Assembly (NCBI GenBank): GCA_963613665.1
Contig: CAVEAL010000007.1
Coordinates: 1 to 64,000, forward strand
Source of the DNA: F23-B02 sp963613665
Lineage (GTDB): Bacteria > Bacillota > Clostridia > Oscillospirales > Oscillospiraceae
Length of the DNA: 64,000 bases
Direction of reading: 5' to 3'
The position numbers were made by a program, and so were the translations under genes. Position 1 is the first letter of the stretch, and the number at the start of each line of letters is the position of its first letter. Below are positions 1 through 8,856 of the stretch, piece after piece. The notes below the pieces were generated by a model. The model was not told the DNA's origin. It worked only from the letters and a program-made list of their open reading frames with translations, and searched no databases.

Positions 1-157
1 CCCGACCGGAAGCTGCGGTGAAAACCGTGACAGAGGAAGACGGATGCTTAACATTACTGCGTACTTATGTTACGCGAAACGACGTAGTTTCCTCCATTGT
101 TTCGATACCGGGCACCCGCAACAAACGTATAGGCAGGGCGTTAATGCGCCTCCGAAA
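1..157 (-). repeat. MITE-like intergenic repeat, copy 1 (cut by window edge)
   Basis: This is an inverted copy of the repeat seen at 7808-8208, 17804-17972 and 23213-23472. It shares with them the stretch reading ACCGCAGCTTCCGGTCGGG (here as its complement at the left edge), a GATACCGGGCACCCGCA block, a GTATAGG box and a terminal GCGCCTCCG. It lies just beyond the terminator of rpmB. No coding capacity is convincing in it. The left end is outside the window. Confidence 0.75.
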
Positions 158-162
158 GAACG

Positions 163-188
163 AAAAAAGCTCGCCGTATGGCGAGCTT
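163..188 (-). terminator. Rho-independent terminator of rpmB
   Basis: A perfect 9-bp stem (AAGCTCGCC / GGCGAGCTT) with a GTAT loop is followed on the minus strand by a run of T residues. It lies about 20 bp past the rpmB stop codon. Confidence 0.9.
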
Positions 189-209
189 GTTTCGGGTAAT
201 ATCAGGTTA

Positions 210-398
210 TTACACAGCGCGGGTGACCTTGCCGCTGCGCAGGCAGCGAGTGCATGCGTAAACGTGCTTGGGACTTCCGTCCACGATCGCCTTGACGCGC
301 TTCACATTGGGCTTCCAAGTACGGTTGGAACGCCTGTGGGAGTGAGACACCTGAATGCCAAAGGCAACGCCCTTGTCGCAAAACTGACATTTTGCCAT
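210..398 (-). CDS. rpmB: 50S ribosomal protein L28
   Basis: Encodes a 62-residue basic protein of the large ribosomal subunit. The N-terminus MAKCQFCDKGVAFGIQVSHS and the central RTWKPNVK stretch are typical of L28. Cysteine pairs CxxC near residues 4-7 and again at about 49-52 (CTRC) suggest the zinc-ribbon (C+) form. The start at 398 was chosen because GGAGGTG stands nine bases upstream; a longer frame to 410 adds four residues before the SD and is not credible. A promoter at 456-484 and the terminator at 163-188 bracket it as a single-gene unit divergent from hprK. The length is normal for the family. Confidence 0.95.
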   Translation of the reverse strand: MAKCQFCDKGVAFGIQVSHSHRRSNRTWKPNVKRVKAIVDGSPKHVYACTRCLRSGKVTRAV

Positions 399-455
399 AA
401 GTTGAAGCACCTCCTTGCTTGTGTTTAGCCGTCCGTTTTTACAGACAGCTTATTA

Positions 456-484
456 ATAATAACAGAACATACCTGCAATTGCAA
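456..484 (-). promoter_or_regulatory. Sigma-A-type promoter for rpmB
   Basis: On the minus strand TTGCAA (484-479) and TATTAT (461-456) are separated by exactly 17 bp. It lies about 60 bp upstream of the rpmB start. Confidence 0.7.
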
Positions 485-511
485 GAAAAATTTTCGGCGC
501 ATGAAAAATCG

Positions 512-540
512 TTGCAAATTAATGCATTACAGGTTAATAT
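512..540 (+). promoter_or_regulatory. Sigma-A-type promoter for the hprK operon
   Basis: TTGCAA at 512-517 and TAATAT at 535-540 are spaced by 17 bp, 36 bp before the hprK ATG. It is back to back with the rpmB promoter in an AT-rich divergent intergenic region. No catabolite-responsive element was recognised. Confidence 0.6.
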
Positions 541-576
541 TAAGTATAAATTATTTTATGTTTACGGAGAGACGAT

Positions 577-1515
577 ATGGCCAGTAAATATTCCGTGCCG
601 CTGCGCACGATCGTCGGGGAAAACGGGCTTGAGCCGCTGCACACCTCGGCAGATTACGAAACGCGCCTGCTCACGGTCGCGGACGTGAACCGCCCGGCGC
701 TCCAGCTTGCCGGATTTTATAATTACTTCGACCCCAACAGGCTCCAGATAATCGGCCGGGTCGAGAGCACCTATCTTGAGCTCAAGACCGAGGCCGAGCG
801 GCGCAGCTGCTTTGAGGAGCTTATGCGCTACGATATCTCGGCGCTGGTCATCTGCCACGGCGCGTCGGCCTTTCCCGAATGCCTCGAGATGGCGGAAAAA
901 TACGACCGCAACGTGTTCGTCACGCCCGAGGACACCTCCGACTTCATGGCAGACGTCATAAGCTCGCTGCACACGCACCTTGCCCCGCGCACGACCATGC
1001 ACGGCGTGCTCGTCGAGGTCCACGGCGAGGGCGTACTGCTGACCGGCGACTCCGGCATAGGCAAGAGCGAAACGGCGCTTGAGCTCATAAAGCGCGGGCA
1101 CAAGCTCATCGCGGACGACGCGGTTGACATCCGCCGCATAGGGCGCTTCAGGCTCGTCGGCACGGCGCCGGAGCTCATACGCTATTACATGGAGCTGCGC
1201 GGCATCGGCGTTGTCGATGTGCGGCATCTGTACGGCGTGGGCGCGGTGAAGCCCGAAGGCAGCATCGACCTTGTGGTAAATCTCGAGGCATGGGACGATC
1301 AGAAGGCCTATGACCGCCTGGGACTTACGAGCGAGACGCAGGACATCCTCGGCGTCACGGTGCCGAGCATAACCGTGCCCGTGCGGCCGGGCAGGAACCT
1401 TGCCGTCATACTTGAGCTTGCCGCAATGAACAACCGTCAGAAGAAGATGGGCTACAACGCGGCCGAAGCCCTTGCATCGAGTGTAGATCAAGCCGTTGAC
1501 AGCGGCATGTTTTAA
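577..1515 (+). CDS. hprK: HPr kinase/phosphorylase
   Basis: Bifunctional enzyme that phosphorylates HPr on its regulatory serine, and removes that phosphate, to control carbon catabolite repression and sugar uptake in Gram-positive bacteria. The 312-residue protein has the usual length. The Walker A motif GDSGIGKS is at about residues 157-164, the catalytic histidine of MHG at about 142, the ADD acidic site at about 179-181, and the family signature ELRGIGVVDVRHLYG near 207-221. The start at 577 follows an SD-like GGAGAG. It is the first gene of hprK-murB-rapZ-whiA-dnaE, with 11 bp to murB. Confidence 0.96.
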   Translation: MASKYSVPLRTIVGENGLEPLHTSADYETRLLTVADVNRPALQLAGFYNYFDPNRLQIIGRVESTYLELKTEAERRSCFEELMRYDISALVICHGASAFPECLEMAEKYDRNVFVTPEDTSDFMADVISSLHTHLAPRTTMHGVLVEVHGEGVLLTGDSGIGKSETALELIKRGHKLIADDAVDIRRIGRFRLVGTAPELIRYYMELRGIGVVDVRHLYGVGAVKPEGSIDLVVNLEAWDDQKAYDRLGLTSETQDILGVTVPSITVPVRPGRNLAVILELAAMNNRQKKMGYNAAEALASSVDQAVDSGMF

Positions 1516-1526
1516 TAGGAGTTATC

Positions 1527-2552
1527 ATGGAAGGTCTTGAAAAAGCAATTGAACAGATAAAGGAAAACATCCCCGGTCTCGATCTGCGGGAGAACGAGCC
1601 GATGCGCGGGCACTGCTCGTTCAGGGTCGGCGGCGAGGTCCGCGCATTTGCCGTTCCGCGCGACCTCTTTGAAATGTCGAAGGTCATGTTCTACCTGCAC
1701 ATGAACAACGTTTCGCCGCTGACGCTCGGCAAGTGCACCAACGTCATCATCCCCGAGGAGGGGCTTGACATCATGGTCATCAGCACCGAGAACCTGCGCA
1801 AGCTGCGCATGGGTGAAACGGAAAACACGATATACGCCGAGGCGGGCGTATCGCTTGCCAGGCTTGCGCAGTTTGCGCGCGACAAGGGCCTGTCGGGACT
1901 TGAGTTTGCAAGCGGCATCCCCGGCTCCGTGGGCGGCGGCGTTCTGATGAACGCGGGGGCCTACGGCGGCGAGATGAAGGACGTCGTCGAGTCGGTCGTC
2001 GTGTATTATATCCCGACGCAGACGCTCACCGAGGTCAAGGGCTGCGACTGCGGCTTTGACTACCGCCGCAGCGGCTTTGAGCGGATAAACTGCGCCATCA
2101 TGGGCGCGGTATTCGCCCTCACGCCCGACGATCCCGAGGCCATCGGCGCGAGAATGAAGGAAATGAACGAAAAGCGCACGGCCAGCCAGCCGCTGGATAT
2201 GCCCTCGGCGGGCAGCGCGTTCAAGCGCCCCGTTGGCGGCTACGCCGCAGCGCTTATAGATCAGTGCGGCCTGAAGGGCTATACGGTGGGCGGCGCACAG
2301 ATAAGCACAAAGCACGCGGGCTTTGCGGTGAATACGGGCGACGCGACCTACGACGACGTCGTGGCGCTGCTCGACCATGTCCGCCGCGAGGTGTACGACA
2401 AGACTCAGATAACCCTCGAGCCGGAGATACGCATATATCCCAAGGGCATGATGCTCGTGGATAACTGGCGCGAGAGAAAGCAGTCGATAATGGACGAAAT
2501 GCTCGGGCAGGCAAAGCAGAAGGCTGCCGAAAGCGGCACTCAGCCGGGCTGA
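1527..2552 (+). CDS. murB: UDP-N-acetylenolpyruvoylglucosamine reductase
   Basis: FAD- and NADPH-dependent reductase of cytoplasmic peptidoglycan precursor synthesis, turning UDP-GlcNAc-enolpyruvate into UDP-MurNAc. The FAD-binding region (residues ~30-150) contains LGKCTN and GIPGSVGGGV. The C-terminal domain carries SAGSAFKRP, with the serine that donates a proton to the flavin semiquinone substrate, and the terminal EPEIR glutamate. This is the short type IIb architecture usual in Firmicutes. A tail of about 30 residues after EPEIR is longer than in many relatives. It lies 11 bp after hprK and 12 bp before rapZ, clearly one operon. Confidence 0.96.
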   Translation: MEGLEKAIEQIKENIPGLDLRENEPMRGHCSFRVGGEVRAFAVPRDLFEMSKVMFYLHMNNVSPLTLGKCTNVIIPEEGLDIMVISTENLRKLRMGETENTIYAEAGVSLARLAQFARDKGLSGLEFASGIPGSVGGGVLMNAGAYGGEMKDVVESVVVYYIPTQTLTEVKGCDCGFDYRRSGFERINCAIMGAVFALTPDDPEAIGARMKEMNEKRTASQPLDMPSAGSAFKRPVGGYAAALIDQCGLKGYTVGGAQISTKHAGFAVNTGDATYDDVVALLDHVRREVYDKTQITLEPEIRIYPKGMMLVDNWRERKQSIMDEMLGQAKQKAAESGTQPG

Positions 2553-2564
2553 CGGAGAAAAAAC

Positions 2565-3425
2565 ATGGAATTTCTGATCATAACAGGCATGTCCGGCGGC
2601 GGCAAGAGCCAGGCTGCGGACATCATAGAGGACTTGGATTATTACTGCGTGGACAACATGCCCGTCGCGCTGATCCCGAAGTTTGCGGAGCTGTGCGCCG
2701 CGACGAAGGGACGCTACGAAAAGGTCGCGCTCGTGACGGATATCCGCGAGAAGAACGGGATAGAGGACATTTTCAGCGCCCTTGAAACGCTCAGGGAGAT
2801 GGAGTTCGGCTACAAGATCCTGTTCATGGAGGCAAAGCCCGCGGTCATCGTAAAGCGCTATAAGGAGTCGCGCCGCCCGCACCCGCTGGCGGTCAAGACC
2901 GGCGGCTCGATAGAGGACGCGATACTCAGGGAGACCGAGCAGCTGCGCCCGATACGCGATATTGCCGACTATATCGTCGATACCTCGCATCTGACACTCG
3001 GCCAGCTGCACAACGAGCTGTACACCTATTTTTCCGACTCCGCGGCCGGCCGCGCGATCATGGTCAACGTCATGTCCTTCGGCTTCAAATACGGCATGCC
3101 GCTCGATGCCGACCTCGTGTTCGACGTGAGGTTCCTGCCAAATCCCTTCTACGTTGAGGAGCTCAAGCTTTTAAGCGGCCTCGACGCGCCCGTGCGGGAC
3201 TATGTTTTCGGCTTCGAGCAGTCCAATACCTTCATGGACAAGCTCACGGACATGATAGAATACCTGCTGCCGCTGTATATAGAGGAGGGCAAGTACAGCC
3301 TTACCATCGCCGTCGGCTGCACCGGCGGCCGGCACCGCAGCGTGGCCGTCGCCTCGGCCCTGGCGGGGCATCTGAAATGCCTCGGTGTGCCGACGGTGAG
3401 CATAAACCGCGACCTTAACAAGTGA
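2565..3425 (+). CDS. rapZ: RNase adapter / nucleotide-binding protein RapZ (YvcJ)
   Basis: P-loop protein of 286 residues. The N-terminal domain starts with GMSGGGKSQA (Walker A, residues ~8-17), and the C-terminal domain ends in the family motif GCTGGRHRSV near residue 251. In Gram-negatives RapZ guides RNase processing of glmZ. In Bacillus YvcJ hydrolyses GTP and affects competence, so the exact role here is less certain. Its stop overlaps the whiA start (TGATG). The family gene mgfK/yvcK, which usually stands between rapZ and whiA, is missing at this locus. Confidence 0.93.
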   Translation: MEFLIITGMSGGGKSQAADIIEDLDYYCVDNMPVALIPKFAELCAATKGRYEKVALVTDIREKNGIEDIFSALETLREMEFGYKILFMEAKPAVIVKRYKESRRPHPLAVKTGGSIEDAILRETEQLRPIRDIADYIVDTSHLTLGQLHNELYTYFSDSAAGRAIMVNVMSFGFKYGMPLDADLVFDVRFLPNPFYVEELKLLSGLDAPVRDYVFGFEQSNTFMDKLTDMIEYLLPLYIEEGKYSLTIAVGCTGGRHRSVAVASALAGHLKCLGVPTVSINRDLNK

Positions 3426-4327
3426 TGGAAAAGACCTTCGCGCAAAAAGTCAAAACAGAGCTGTGTCAGCCTCGGGTCGAGCGCAAATGCTGCGCCGTCG
3501 CCGAGGCCTACGGCGTTTTGCTGTATGCGCACAGCTTTTCGGCAAAGGAGATACGCATAACGACGGCGAGCGACGAGTTTGCCGCGCGTCTGCCGCACCT
3601 CATGCGCCGCGCCTTCGGCATAGACTTCGATGAGCCGGAAAAGGCAAGGGGAATAAAGCACTCGTTCCGGATAACGGACACGGCAAAGCTGCAAGCGGTG
3701 TTCGACGTCGTCGGGAACGATATGAAAAGCCCCTCGCTTCACCTCAACTTCGGCGTTATCGAGGAGCCCTGCTGCAAGGCCTCGTTTATACGCGGCGCCT
3801 TTCTGGCCGGAGGCTCGGTCACGGACCCTGCAAAGCGCTATCATCTCGAGCTTGCGACGACGCATTACAGCGTAAGCCGCGAGACATATTCGGTGCTGCT
3901 GGAGATGGGCTTTTCGCCCAAGGAGGCGCAGCGCAAGGGCGATTATCTTCTGTATTTCAAAAAAAGCGAGCATATAGAGGACCTGCTCACGACCGTGGGC
4001 GCTCCGGTAGCCGCGATGGATATCATGTCCGCCAAGGTGGAAAAGGACATGAAAAACAGCATAAACCGTAAGGTAAACTGCGATTCGGCCAATGCCGACA
4101 AGGTCGTCGAGGCCGCGGCAAAGCAGCTTGAGGCCATAAAGCGCATAGATAAGCTCTACGGGCTCGACACGCTGCCCGATAAGCTCCAGCAGGCGGCGCT
4201 CCTGCGCTACGCAAATCCGGAAGCGAGTCTGGCCGACCTTGCGATGCTTTCGTATCCGCCCGTATCGAAAAGCTGCCTGAGCCACAGGCTCAAGAAGCTC
4301 CTGACATATACGCCGGAGGAGGAATGA
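3425..4327 (+). CDS. whiA: DNA-binding protein WhiA
   Basis: Homing-endonuclease-like regulator conserved in Gram-positives, linked to cell division and sporulation. The N-terminal half has the LAGLIDADG-type fold (IRGAFLAGGSV, residues ~118-128). The C-terminal half ends in a helix-turn-helix (ASLADLAML ... SKSCLSHRLKKL). The ATG at 3425 overlaps the rapZ stop; a GTG one codon upstream (3422) is also possible. At about 300 residues it has family length. The next gene, dnaE, starts four bases after its stop. Confidence 0.93.
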   Translation: MEKTFAQKVKTELCQPRVERKCCAVAEAYGVLLYAHSFSAKEIRITTASDEFAARLPHLMRRAFGIDFDEPEKARGIKHSFRITDTAKLQAVFDVVGNDMKSPSLHLNFGVIEEPCCKASFIRGAFLAGGSVTDPAKRYHLELATTHYSVSRETYSVLLEMGFSPKEAQRKGDYLLYFKKSEHIEDLLTTVGAPVAAMDIMSAKVEKDMKNSINRKVNCDSANADKVVEAAAKQLEAIKRIDKLYGLDTLPDKLQQAALLRYANPEASLADLAMLSYPPVSKSCLSHRLKKLLTYTPEEE

Positions 4328-4331
4328 GGAC

Positions 4332-7300
4332 ATGAGCTTTGTTCACCTGCATGTTCATACCGAATATTCGCTGCTCGACGGTGAATGCCGCATCGAGCCG
4401 CTCGTTGCGCGTGCAAAGGCGCTCGGGCAGACCGCACTTGCCATCACCGACCACGGCGTTATGTACGGCGCGGTCGCTTTTTATAAGGCCTGCTGCGCGG
4501 CGGGGATAAAGCCCATCATAGGCTGCGAGGTCTATGTCGCGCCGAGAACGCGCTTTGACCGCGAGCACGGGATAGACTCGGAGTATACGCATCTTATCCT
4601 GCTGTGCAGGAACGAGGAGGGCTACAGAAACCTCTGCTATCTCGTGTCCATGGCCTTCACGGAGGGCTTTTACGGCAAGCCGCGCATCGACTGGGCGCTG
4701 CTGCACGAGCACGCAAAGGGGCTCATCTGCCTTTCCGGCTGCGTCGCGGGCGCAATACCGCGCATGATAAACGCCGGAAACTACGAGGGCGCAAAGAAAA
4801 AGGCGCTGGAGCTGCGCGAGCTTTTCGGCGCGGACGGCTTTTACCTCGAGATACAGGATCACGGCCTTGAGCCGGAAAAGCGCGCGGCCGAGGGGATACT
4901 GCGCATCCACCGCGAAACGGGCATACCCCTTGCGCTGACAAACGATGCGCACTATATCGAAAAATCCGACGCCTACTATCAGGACGTGCTCATGTGCGTT
5001 CAGATGCAGAAAACCGTCTCCGACCCCTCGCGCATGAGGTTTGAGACGCAGGAGTTCTACCTCAAGGACGAGGCGGAGATGCGCGCGCTGTTTCCCGGGC
5101 ATCCCGACGCCGCCGACAACACGGCAAGGATAGCCGATCTGTGCAGCTACGACTTTGAGTTCGGCAAGTACAAGCTGCCGCGCTTCAAGCTCCCCGAGGG
5201 CGAGACGGACAGCTTTGAATATCTGCAGAGGCTCTGCGGCGAGGGGCTCAGACGCCGCTATCCCGACGACGACGGGACAGTCGCGCGGCAGCTCGACTAC
5301 GAGCTGAGCGTGATAAAAAAGATGGGCTTTGTCGATTACTTCCTCATAGTCTCCGACTTTATAGCCTACGCAAAGTCCCGGAAGATACCCGTCGGCCCCG
5401 GACGCGGCTCGGCGGCGGGAAGCGTCGTTTCCTACACGCTGAACATAACCGACGTTGACCCCATAAAATACAGCCTTTATTTCGAGCGCTTTCTCAATCC
5501 CGAGCGCGTCAGCATGCCCGATATCGACATCGACTTCTGCGTAAACCGCCGCGGCGAGGTCATCGACTACGTAAACCGCAAGTACGGCAGCGACCACGTC
5601 GCACAGATAGTCACCTTCGGCACGATGGCGGCCCGCGCCGCCGTGCGCGACGTTGCGCGCGTTCTCGATATAAGCTACGGCGAGGCCGATGCCGTCGCAA
5701 AGGCCATTCCCATGGGGCCGAACATGACCATAAAGGAGGCAAAGCGCGTCTCGAAGCCCCTGCGAGATATGTACGAGGGCGACGAGCTGCTGCACCGGCT
5801 CATCGACGTCGCCGAGGCGCTCGAGGGCTTGCCGCGCCACGCGAGCATGCACGCGGCGGGAGTGGTCATAACCGACAGGCCGGTGTATGAGTATGTGCCT
5901 CTGTCGAAAAATGACGAGTCGGTAGTCACGCAGTATCAGATGACGACGCTCGAGGAGCTGGGGCTTCTGAAAATGGATTTCCTCGGCCTGCGAAACCTCA
6001 CGGTCCTGGAGGACGCGGCGAAGATGGTGCGGCGCACCGAGCCGGATTTTGCGGTCGAGACCATACCCGACGGCGACGCGGAGGTGTTCAAAATGCTCTC
6101 CGAGGGGCACACCTGCGGCGTGTTCCAGCTTGAAAGCACGGGCATGACGGGCGTGTGCACCGGGCTCAAGCCCAAAAGCATCGAGGATATCACCGCCGTC
6201 ATAGCCCTCTACCGCCCCGGCCCGATGGACAGCATACCGCGCTTTATCGAGTGCTCGGCGCACCCTGAAAAGATAAGCTACAAGCACGAAATGCTCCGCC
6301 CGATACTTGAGGTCACCTACGGCTGCATCGTCTATCAGGAGCAGGTAATTGAAATTTTCCGCCGCCTCGCGGGCTTCTCGCTCGGCCAGGCGGATATGAT
6401 ACGCCGCGCGATGAGCAAGAAAAAGCACAAGGTCATCGACTCCGAGCGCGTGGCCTTCGTCCATGGCGACGAAAGCCGCGGCATTGACGGCGCGGTAAAG
6501 CGCGGCGTGCCCGAGGCGACGGCAAACAGCATCTATGACGAGATACTCGACTTTGCCTCCTACGCCTTCAACAAGGCGCATGCCGTAAGCTACGCCATCG
6601 TCTCCTACCGCACGGCCTACATGAAGCGGCACTATCCGCGCCAGTACATGGCCGCGCTTCTGTCCTCGGTGCTCGATAACAGCACCAAGATCGCCGAGTA
6701 TATAGCCGAGTGCCGCGAAATGGGCATAAAGCTCCTGCCGCCGGACGTGAACGAGTCCTTTGCCGACTTCTCCGTAAGCGGCAGCGATATACGCTTCGGC
6801 CTCGTCGCAATAAAAAGCATAGGCCGCGGCTTCATAAACGAGCTGATCGCCCGCCGCGAGGAGGACGGACCCTTCCGCAGCCTCGAGGATTTCTGCCGCC
6901 GCATGGCAGGCAGGGAGCTCAACCGCCGCGCGGTCGAGAACCTCATCCGCGCCGGTGCCTTCGACAGTATGGGCTACAAGCGCAAGGCGCTGCTGCGCGT
7001 CGCGGGCGTCATGATAGACGGCATCCAGCAGGAGAGCCGCAGCAACGTTGACGGTCAGCTCAATCTCTTCGGCGAGCCCGATTTCGAGGAGGCCGGAGCC
7101 ATCAGCATAAAGATCCCGGAGGTCGAGGAGTACACGCGCGCGGAGCTTCTGGCAATGGAAAAGGAGACCGCCGGACTGTACCTGAGCGGGCATCCCATGG
7201 ACGAGTACCGCGATGCCGTGCGCCGCGCGGGTATCGTGCCCATCGGCGCGATACTCGCCGACGCCGCATCCGAGAGCAGTAAAAAAACCTACCCCGACGG

Positions 7301-7820
7301 CGCTGTCGTGACCGTTGCCGGTGTCGTTCAGTCCAGCCGCACCCGCACGACGAAGTCCAACACGCTAATGAGCTACATCAATCTCGAGGACGACAGCGGC
7401 GCTATGGAGCTGATCGCCTTCCAGCGCGCGCTCGACAACGGCAGAGCCTTTATAAACGACAATGCGCTCATCATCGTGCGCGGCCGCATCTCGCTGCGTG
7501 ATGAGAAGGAGCCGCAGCTCATGGTCGATGCCATCCGCCCGATCACGGATCTGGGCAATCTCAGACCCGAGCCGCAACAGATCGGCGACGACGCCCGGCT
7601 CTGGGTCAGACTCCCCGACGGGGACGATCCGCGGCTTGAGCGTATCGGGCTCATCCTCTCCATGTTCCCCGGCCGCCAGCAGCTCATCATCTATCTCGAG
7701 CGCGAAAAGCGCCGCATCGGCGCAAAGTGCCTGATCCATCCCTCCCTTATCGCCGAGCTCAAAGAGCTCTGCGGCTCCCCCAACGTTTTTCTGGAGGCGC
7801 TTTTTTCGGAGGCGCATTGA
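4332..7820 (+). CDS. dnaE: DNA polymerase III subunit alpha
   Basis: Replicative C-family polymerase of 1162 residues. The N-terminal PHP domain begins with FVHLHVHTEYSLLDG. The palm carries PDIDIDF (about residues 396-402), the aspartates that bind catalytic metal. Also visible are the YGCIVYQEQ thumb/fingers motif, a helix-hairpin-helix region near 830, and an OB-fold around 980-1060. The size fits DnaE rather than PolC. It is the last gene of the hprK operon; pfkA, which often follows in Firmicutes, is absent. The last residues SEAH and the TGA are encoded by the end of the repeat that begins at 7808, so the C-terminus may have been remodelled by its insertion. Confidence 0.96.
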   Translation: MSFVHLHVHTEYSLLDGECRIEPLVARAKALGQTALAITDHGVMYGAVAFYKACCAAGIKPIIGCEVYVAPRTRFDREHGIDSEYTHLILLCRNEEGYRNLCYLVSMAFTEGFYGKPRIDWALLHEHAKGLICLSGCVAGAIPRMINAGNYEGAKKKALELRELFGADGFYLEIQDHGLEPEKRAAEGILRIHRETGIPLALTNDAHYIEKSDAYYQDVLMCVQMQKTVSDPSRMRFETQEFYLKDEAEMRALFPGHPDAADNTARIADLCSYDFEFGKYKLPRFKLPEGETDSFEYLQRLCGEGLRRRYPDDDGTVARQLDYELSVIKKMGFVDYFLIVSDFIAYAKSRKIPVGPGRGSAAGSVVSYTLNITDVDPIKYSLYFERFLNPERVSMPDIDIDFCVNRRGEVIDYVNRKYGSDHVAQIVTFGTMAARAAVRDVARVLDISYGEADAVAKAIPMGPNMTIKEAKRVSKPLRDMYEGDELLHRLIDVAEALEGLPRHASMHAAGVVITDRPVYEYVPLSKNDESVVTQYQMTTLEELGLLKMDFLGLRNLTVLEDAAKMVRRTEPDFAVETIPDGDAEVFKMLSEGHTCGVFQLESTGMTGVCTGLKPKSIEDITAVIALYRPGPMDSIPRFIECSAHPEKISYKHEMLRPILEVTYGCIVYQEQVIEIFRRLAGFSLGQADMIRRAMSKKKHKVIDSERVAFVHGDESRGIDGAVKRGVPEATANSIYDEILDFASYAFNKAHAVSYAIVSYRTAYMKRHYPRQYMAALLSSVLDNSTKIAEYIAECREMGIKLLPPDVNESFADFSVSGSDIRFGLVAIKSIGRGFINELIARREEDGPFRSLEDFCRRMAGRELNRRAVENLIRAGAFDSMGYKRKALLRVAGVMIDGIQQESRSNVDGQLNLFGEPDFEEAGAISIKIPEVEEYTRAELLAMEKETAGLYLSGHPMDEYRDAVRRAGIVPIGAILADAASESSKKTYPDGAVVTVAGVVQSSRTRTTKSNTLMSYINLEDDSGAMELIAFQRALDNGRAFINDNALIIVRGRISLRDEKEPQLMVDAIRPITDLGNLRPEPQQIGDDARLWVRLPDGDDPRLERIGLILSMFPGRQQLIIYLEREKRRIGAKCLIHPSLIAELKELCGSPNVFLEALFSEAH

Positions 7821-8208
7821 GGCTATACCTATACGTTTGCTGCGGGTGCCCGGTATCGAAACGACGGAGGAAACAAAAGCGTTTCGCGCAACAAAAGTGC
7901 GCAGTAATGTCAAGCATCTTGCCTTCCCCTGTCACGGTTTTTACCGCAGCTTCCGGTCGGGACACCGCAAAAACCGTATCGGTACTGCGCGGCAACGCCT
8001 CCAAAAAGCCTTCCCCTGTCACGGTTTTTACCGCAGCTTCCGGTCGGGACACTGCAAAAACCGTATCGGTACTGCGCGGCGGCGCCTCTGAAAAAGCCTT
8101 CCCCTCGAAGGGGAAGGCAGGGGCGCACTCATGCAGTGCGGAACGTTTTCATTTTCGATACCGGGCACCGGCAGTTACTGTATAAGTATAGCCTCAATGC
8201 GCCGCCGG
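7808..8208. repeat. MITE-like repeat cluster between dnaE and the PII-like gene
   Basis: The left end, GGAGGCGCATTGAGG ... ACCTATACG, begins inside dnaE. Two tandem copies of an 87-88 bp block (7921-8007 and 8008-8095) each hold CACGGTTTTTACCGCAG and CCGGTCGGGACAC and end in a GCGCCTC box. A second left end, inverted, occupies about 8147-8208 and contains the stop codon of the PII-like gene. The arrangement looks like nested or partly duplicated copies of one element of about 170-200 bp with inverted termini. No protein gene is convincing here. Confidence 0.8.
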
Positions 8209-8856
8209 AAAACCGAAGCCGGCGACTTCGGTGGCGGGGAGGGAGAATACGATGGTGCCGGCCTCGGTGTCGGGGCCTGCTTTGGCGACGACGGAGGCCA
8301 TTATATCCGACTTCTGCTCTGCGGCCGCGACAATGAGCACGACCTCCTTTTCGGATGCGAGGGTGATGTTGTAAAACCTCGGGTCCTTCTCGCCGGTACC
8401 CTTGCCGTGCAGGGTCGTACCGCCGCGCGCTCCGGCTGCGCGGGCCGCGTTCATGACCATGTCGGTGCAGCCCTCGTTGGTTATAGCGACGATGAGCTCA
8501 TAGGCAAAGCCCGCGGGCGGAGCCTGCTTTACGTTCTTGCTGTCCTGATTAAGATATGCCAAGGCCTTTCCTCCTCCAATACTTTTTACCGGCACGGCAA
8601 TGACGATGCCGTGTCCCGGAACGCCGAGATGCAGCCTGCGCCGCTGGGCGTCGATGAGCTCGCGGGTCCTGTCGGGGCCGGCGACGGTCATGACGACGCG
8701 CTTATCCCGCGACTCGATGCCAAGCAGATCCATCATGCTCTGCACCGCCGTGCCGCGCCCGTGCATGACCACCGTCATCGGCAGCCTGAGCTCGGCGCAT
8801 ATGCCGCACAGGGTATCGAGCGCTTCCGGGTTTATTATTGAAATGACGTAGTTCAT
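8194..8856 (-). CDS. PII-like signalling protein paired with a DUF1538 membrane protein
   Basis: This 220-residue protein looks like two tandem ferredoxin-like PII-type modules. It begins MNYVISIINPEALD and carries the glycine-rich segments GHGIVIAV (~80) and GGTTLHGKGTGEKDPRF (~135-151), which resemble the PII T-loop and B-loop regions. PII-like proteins bind nucleotides and gate partner membrane proteins. The ATG at 8856 overlaps the stop of the DUF1538 gene (ATGA) and follows GGGAGGATG, so the two are translationally coupled. The C-terminus FPAAH-stop is encoded by a repeat end. Assignment to the PII superfamily is good; the ligand is unknown. Confidence 0.8.
   Translation of the reverse strand: MNYVISIINPEALDTLCGICAELRLPMTVVMHGRGTAVQSMMDLLGIESRDKRVVMTVAGPDRTRELIDAQRRRLHLGVPGHGIVIAVPVKSIGGGKALAYLNQDSKNVKQAPPAGFAYELIVAITNEGCTDMVMNAARAAGARGGTTLHGKGTGEKDPRFYNITLASEKEVVLIVAAAEQKSDIMASVVAKAGPDTEAGTIVFSLPATEVAGFGFPAAH

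Noticed and set aside
18..428. 136-codon plus-strand frame at the left edge
   Set aside because: It runs through the repeat copy and the complement of rpmB and its terminator; no conserved domain is visible.
562..1491. Long minus-strand frame across hprK (and similar long antisense frames over murB, whiA, dnaE, DUF1538 and others)
   Set aside because: They mirror the codon pattern of clear conserved genes in GC-rich DNA and show no family features, SD sites or promoters.
7727..8185. Repeated peptide frames in the dnaE-PII gap (SPVTVFTAASGRDTAKTV twice)
   Set aside because: The peptide repetition only reflects the 87-88 bp DNA tandem repeat; other frames are equally open and no start signal exists.
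7808..8208. Possible CRISPR array because of repeated blocks
   Set aside because: Only two blocks of 87-88 bp follow each other without unique spacers, and no cas genes are present. No CRISPR array was seen anywhere in the window.
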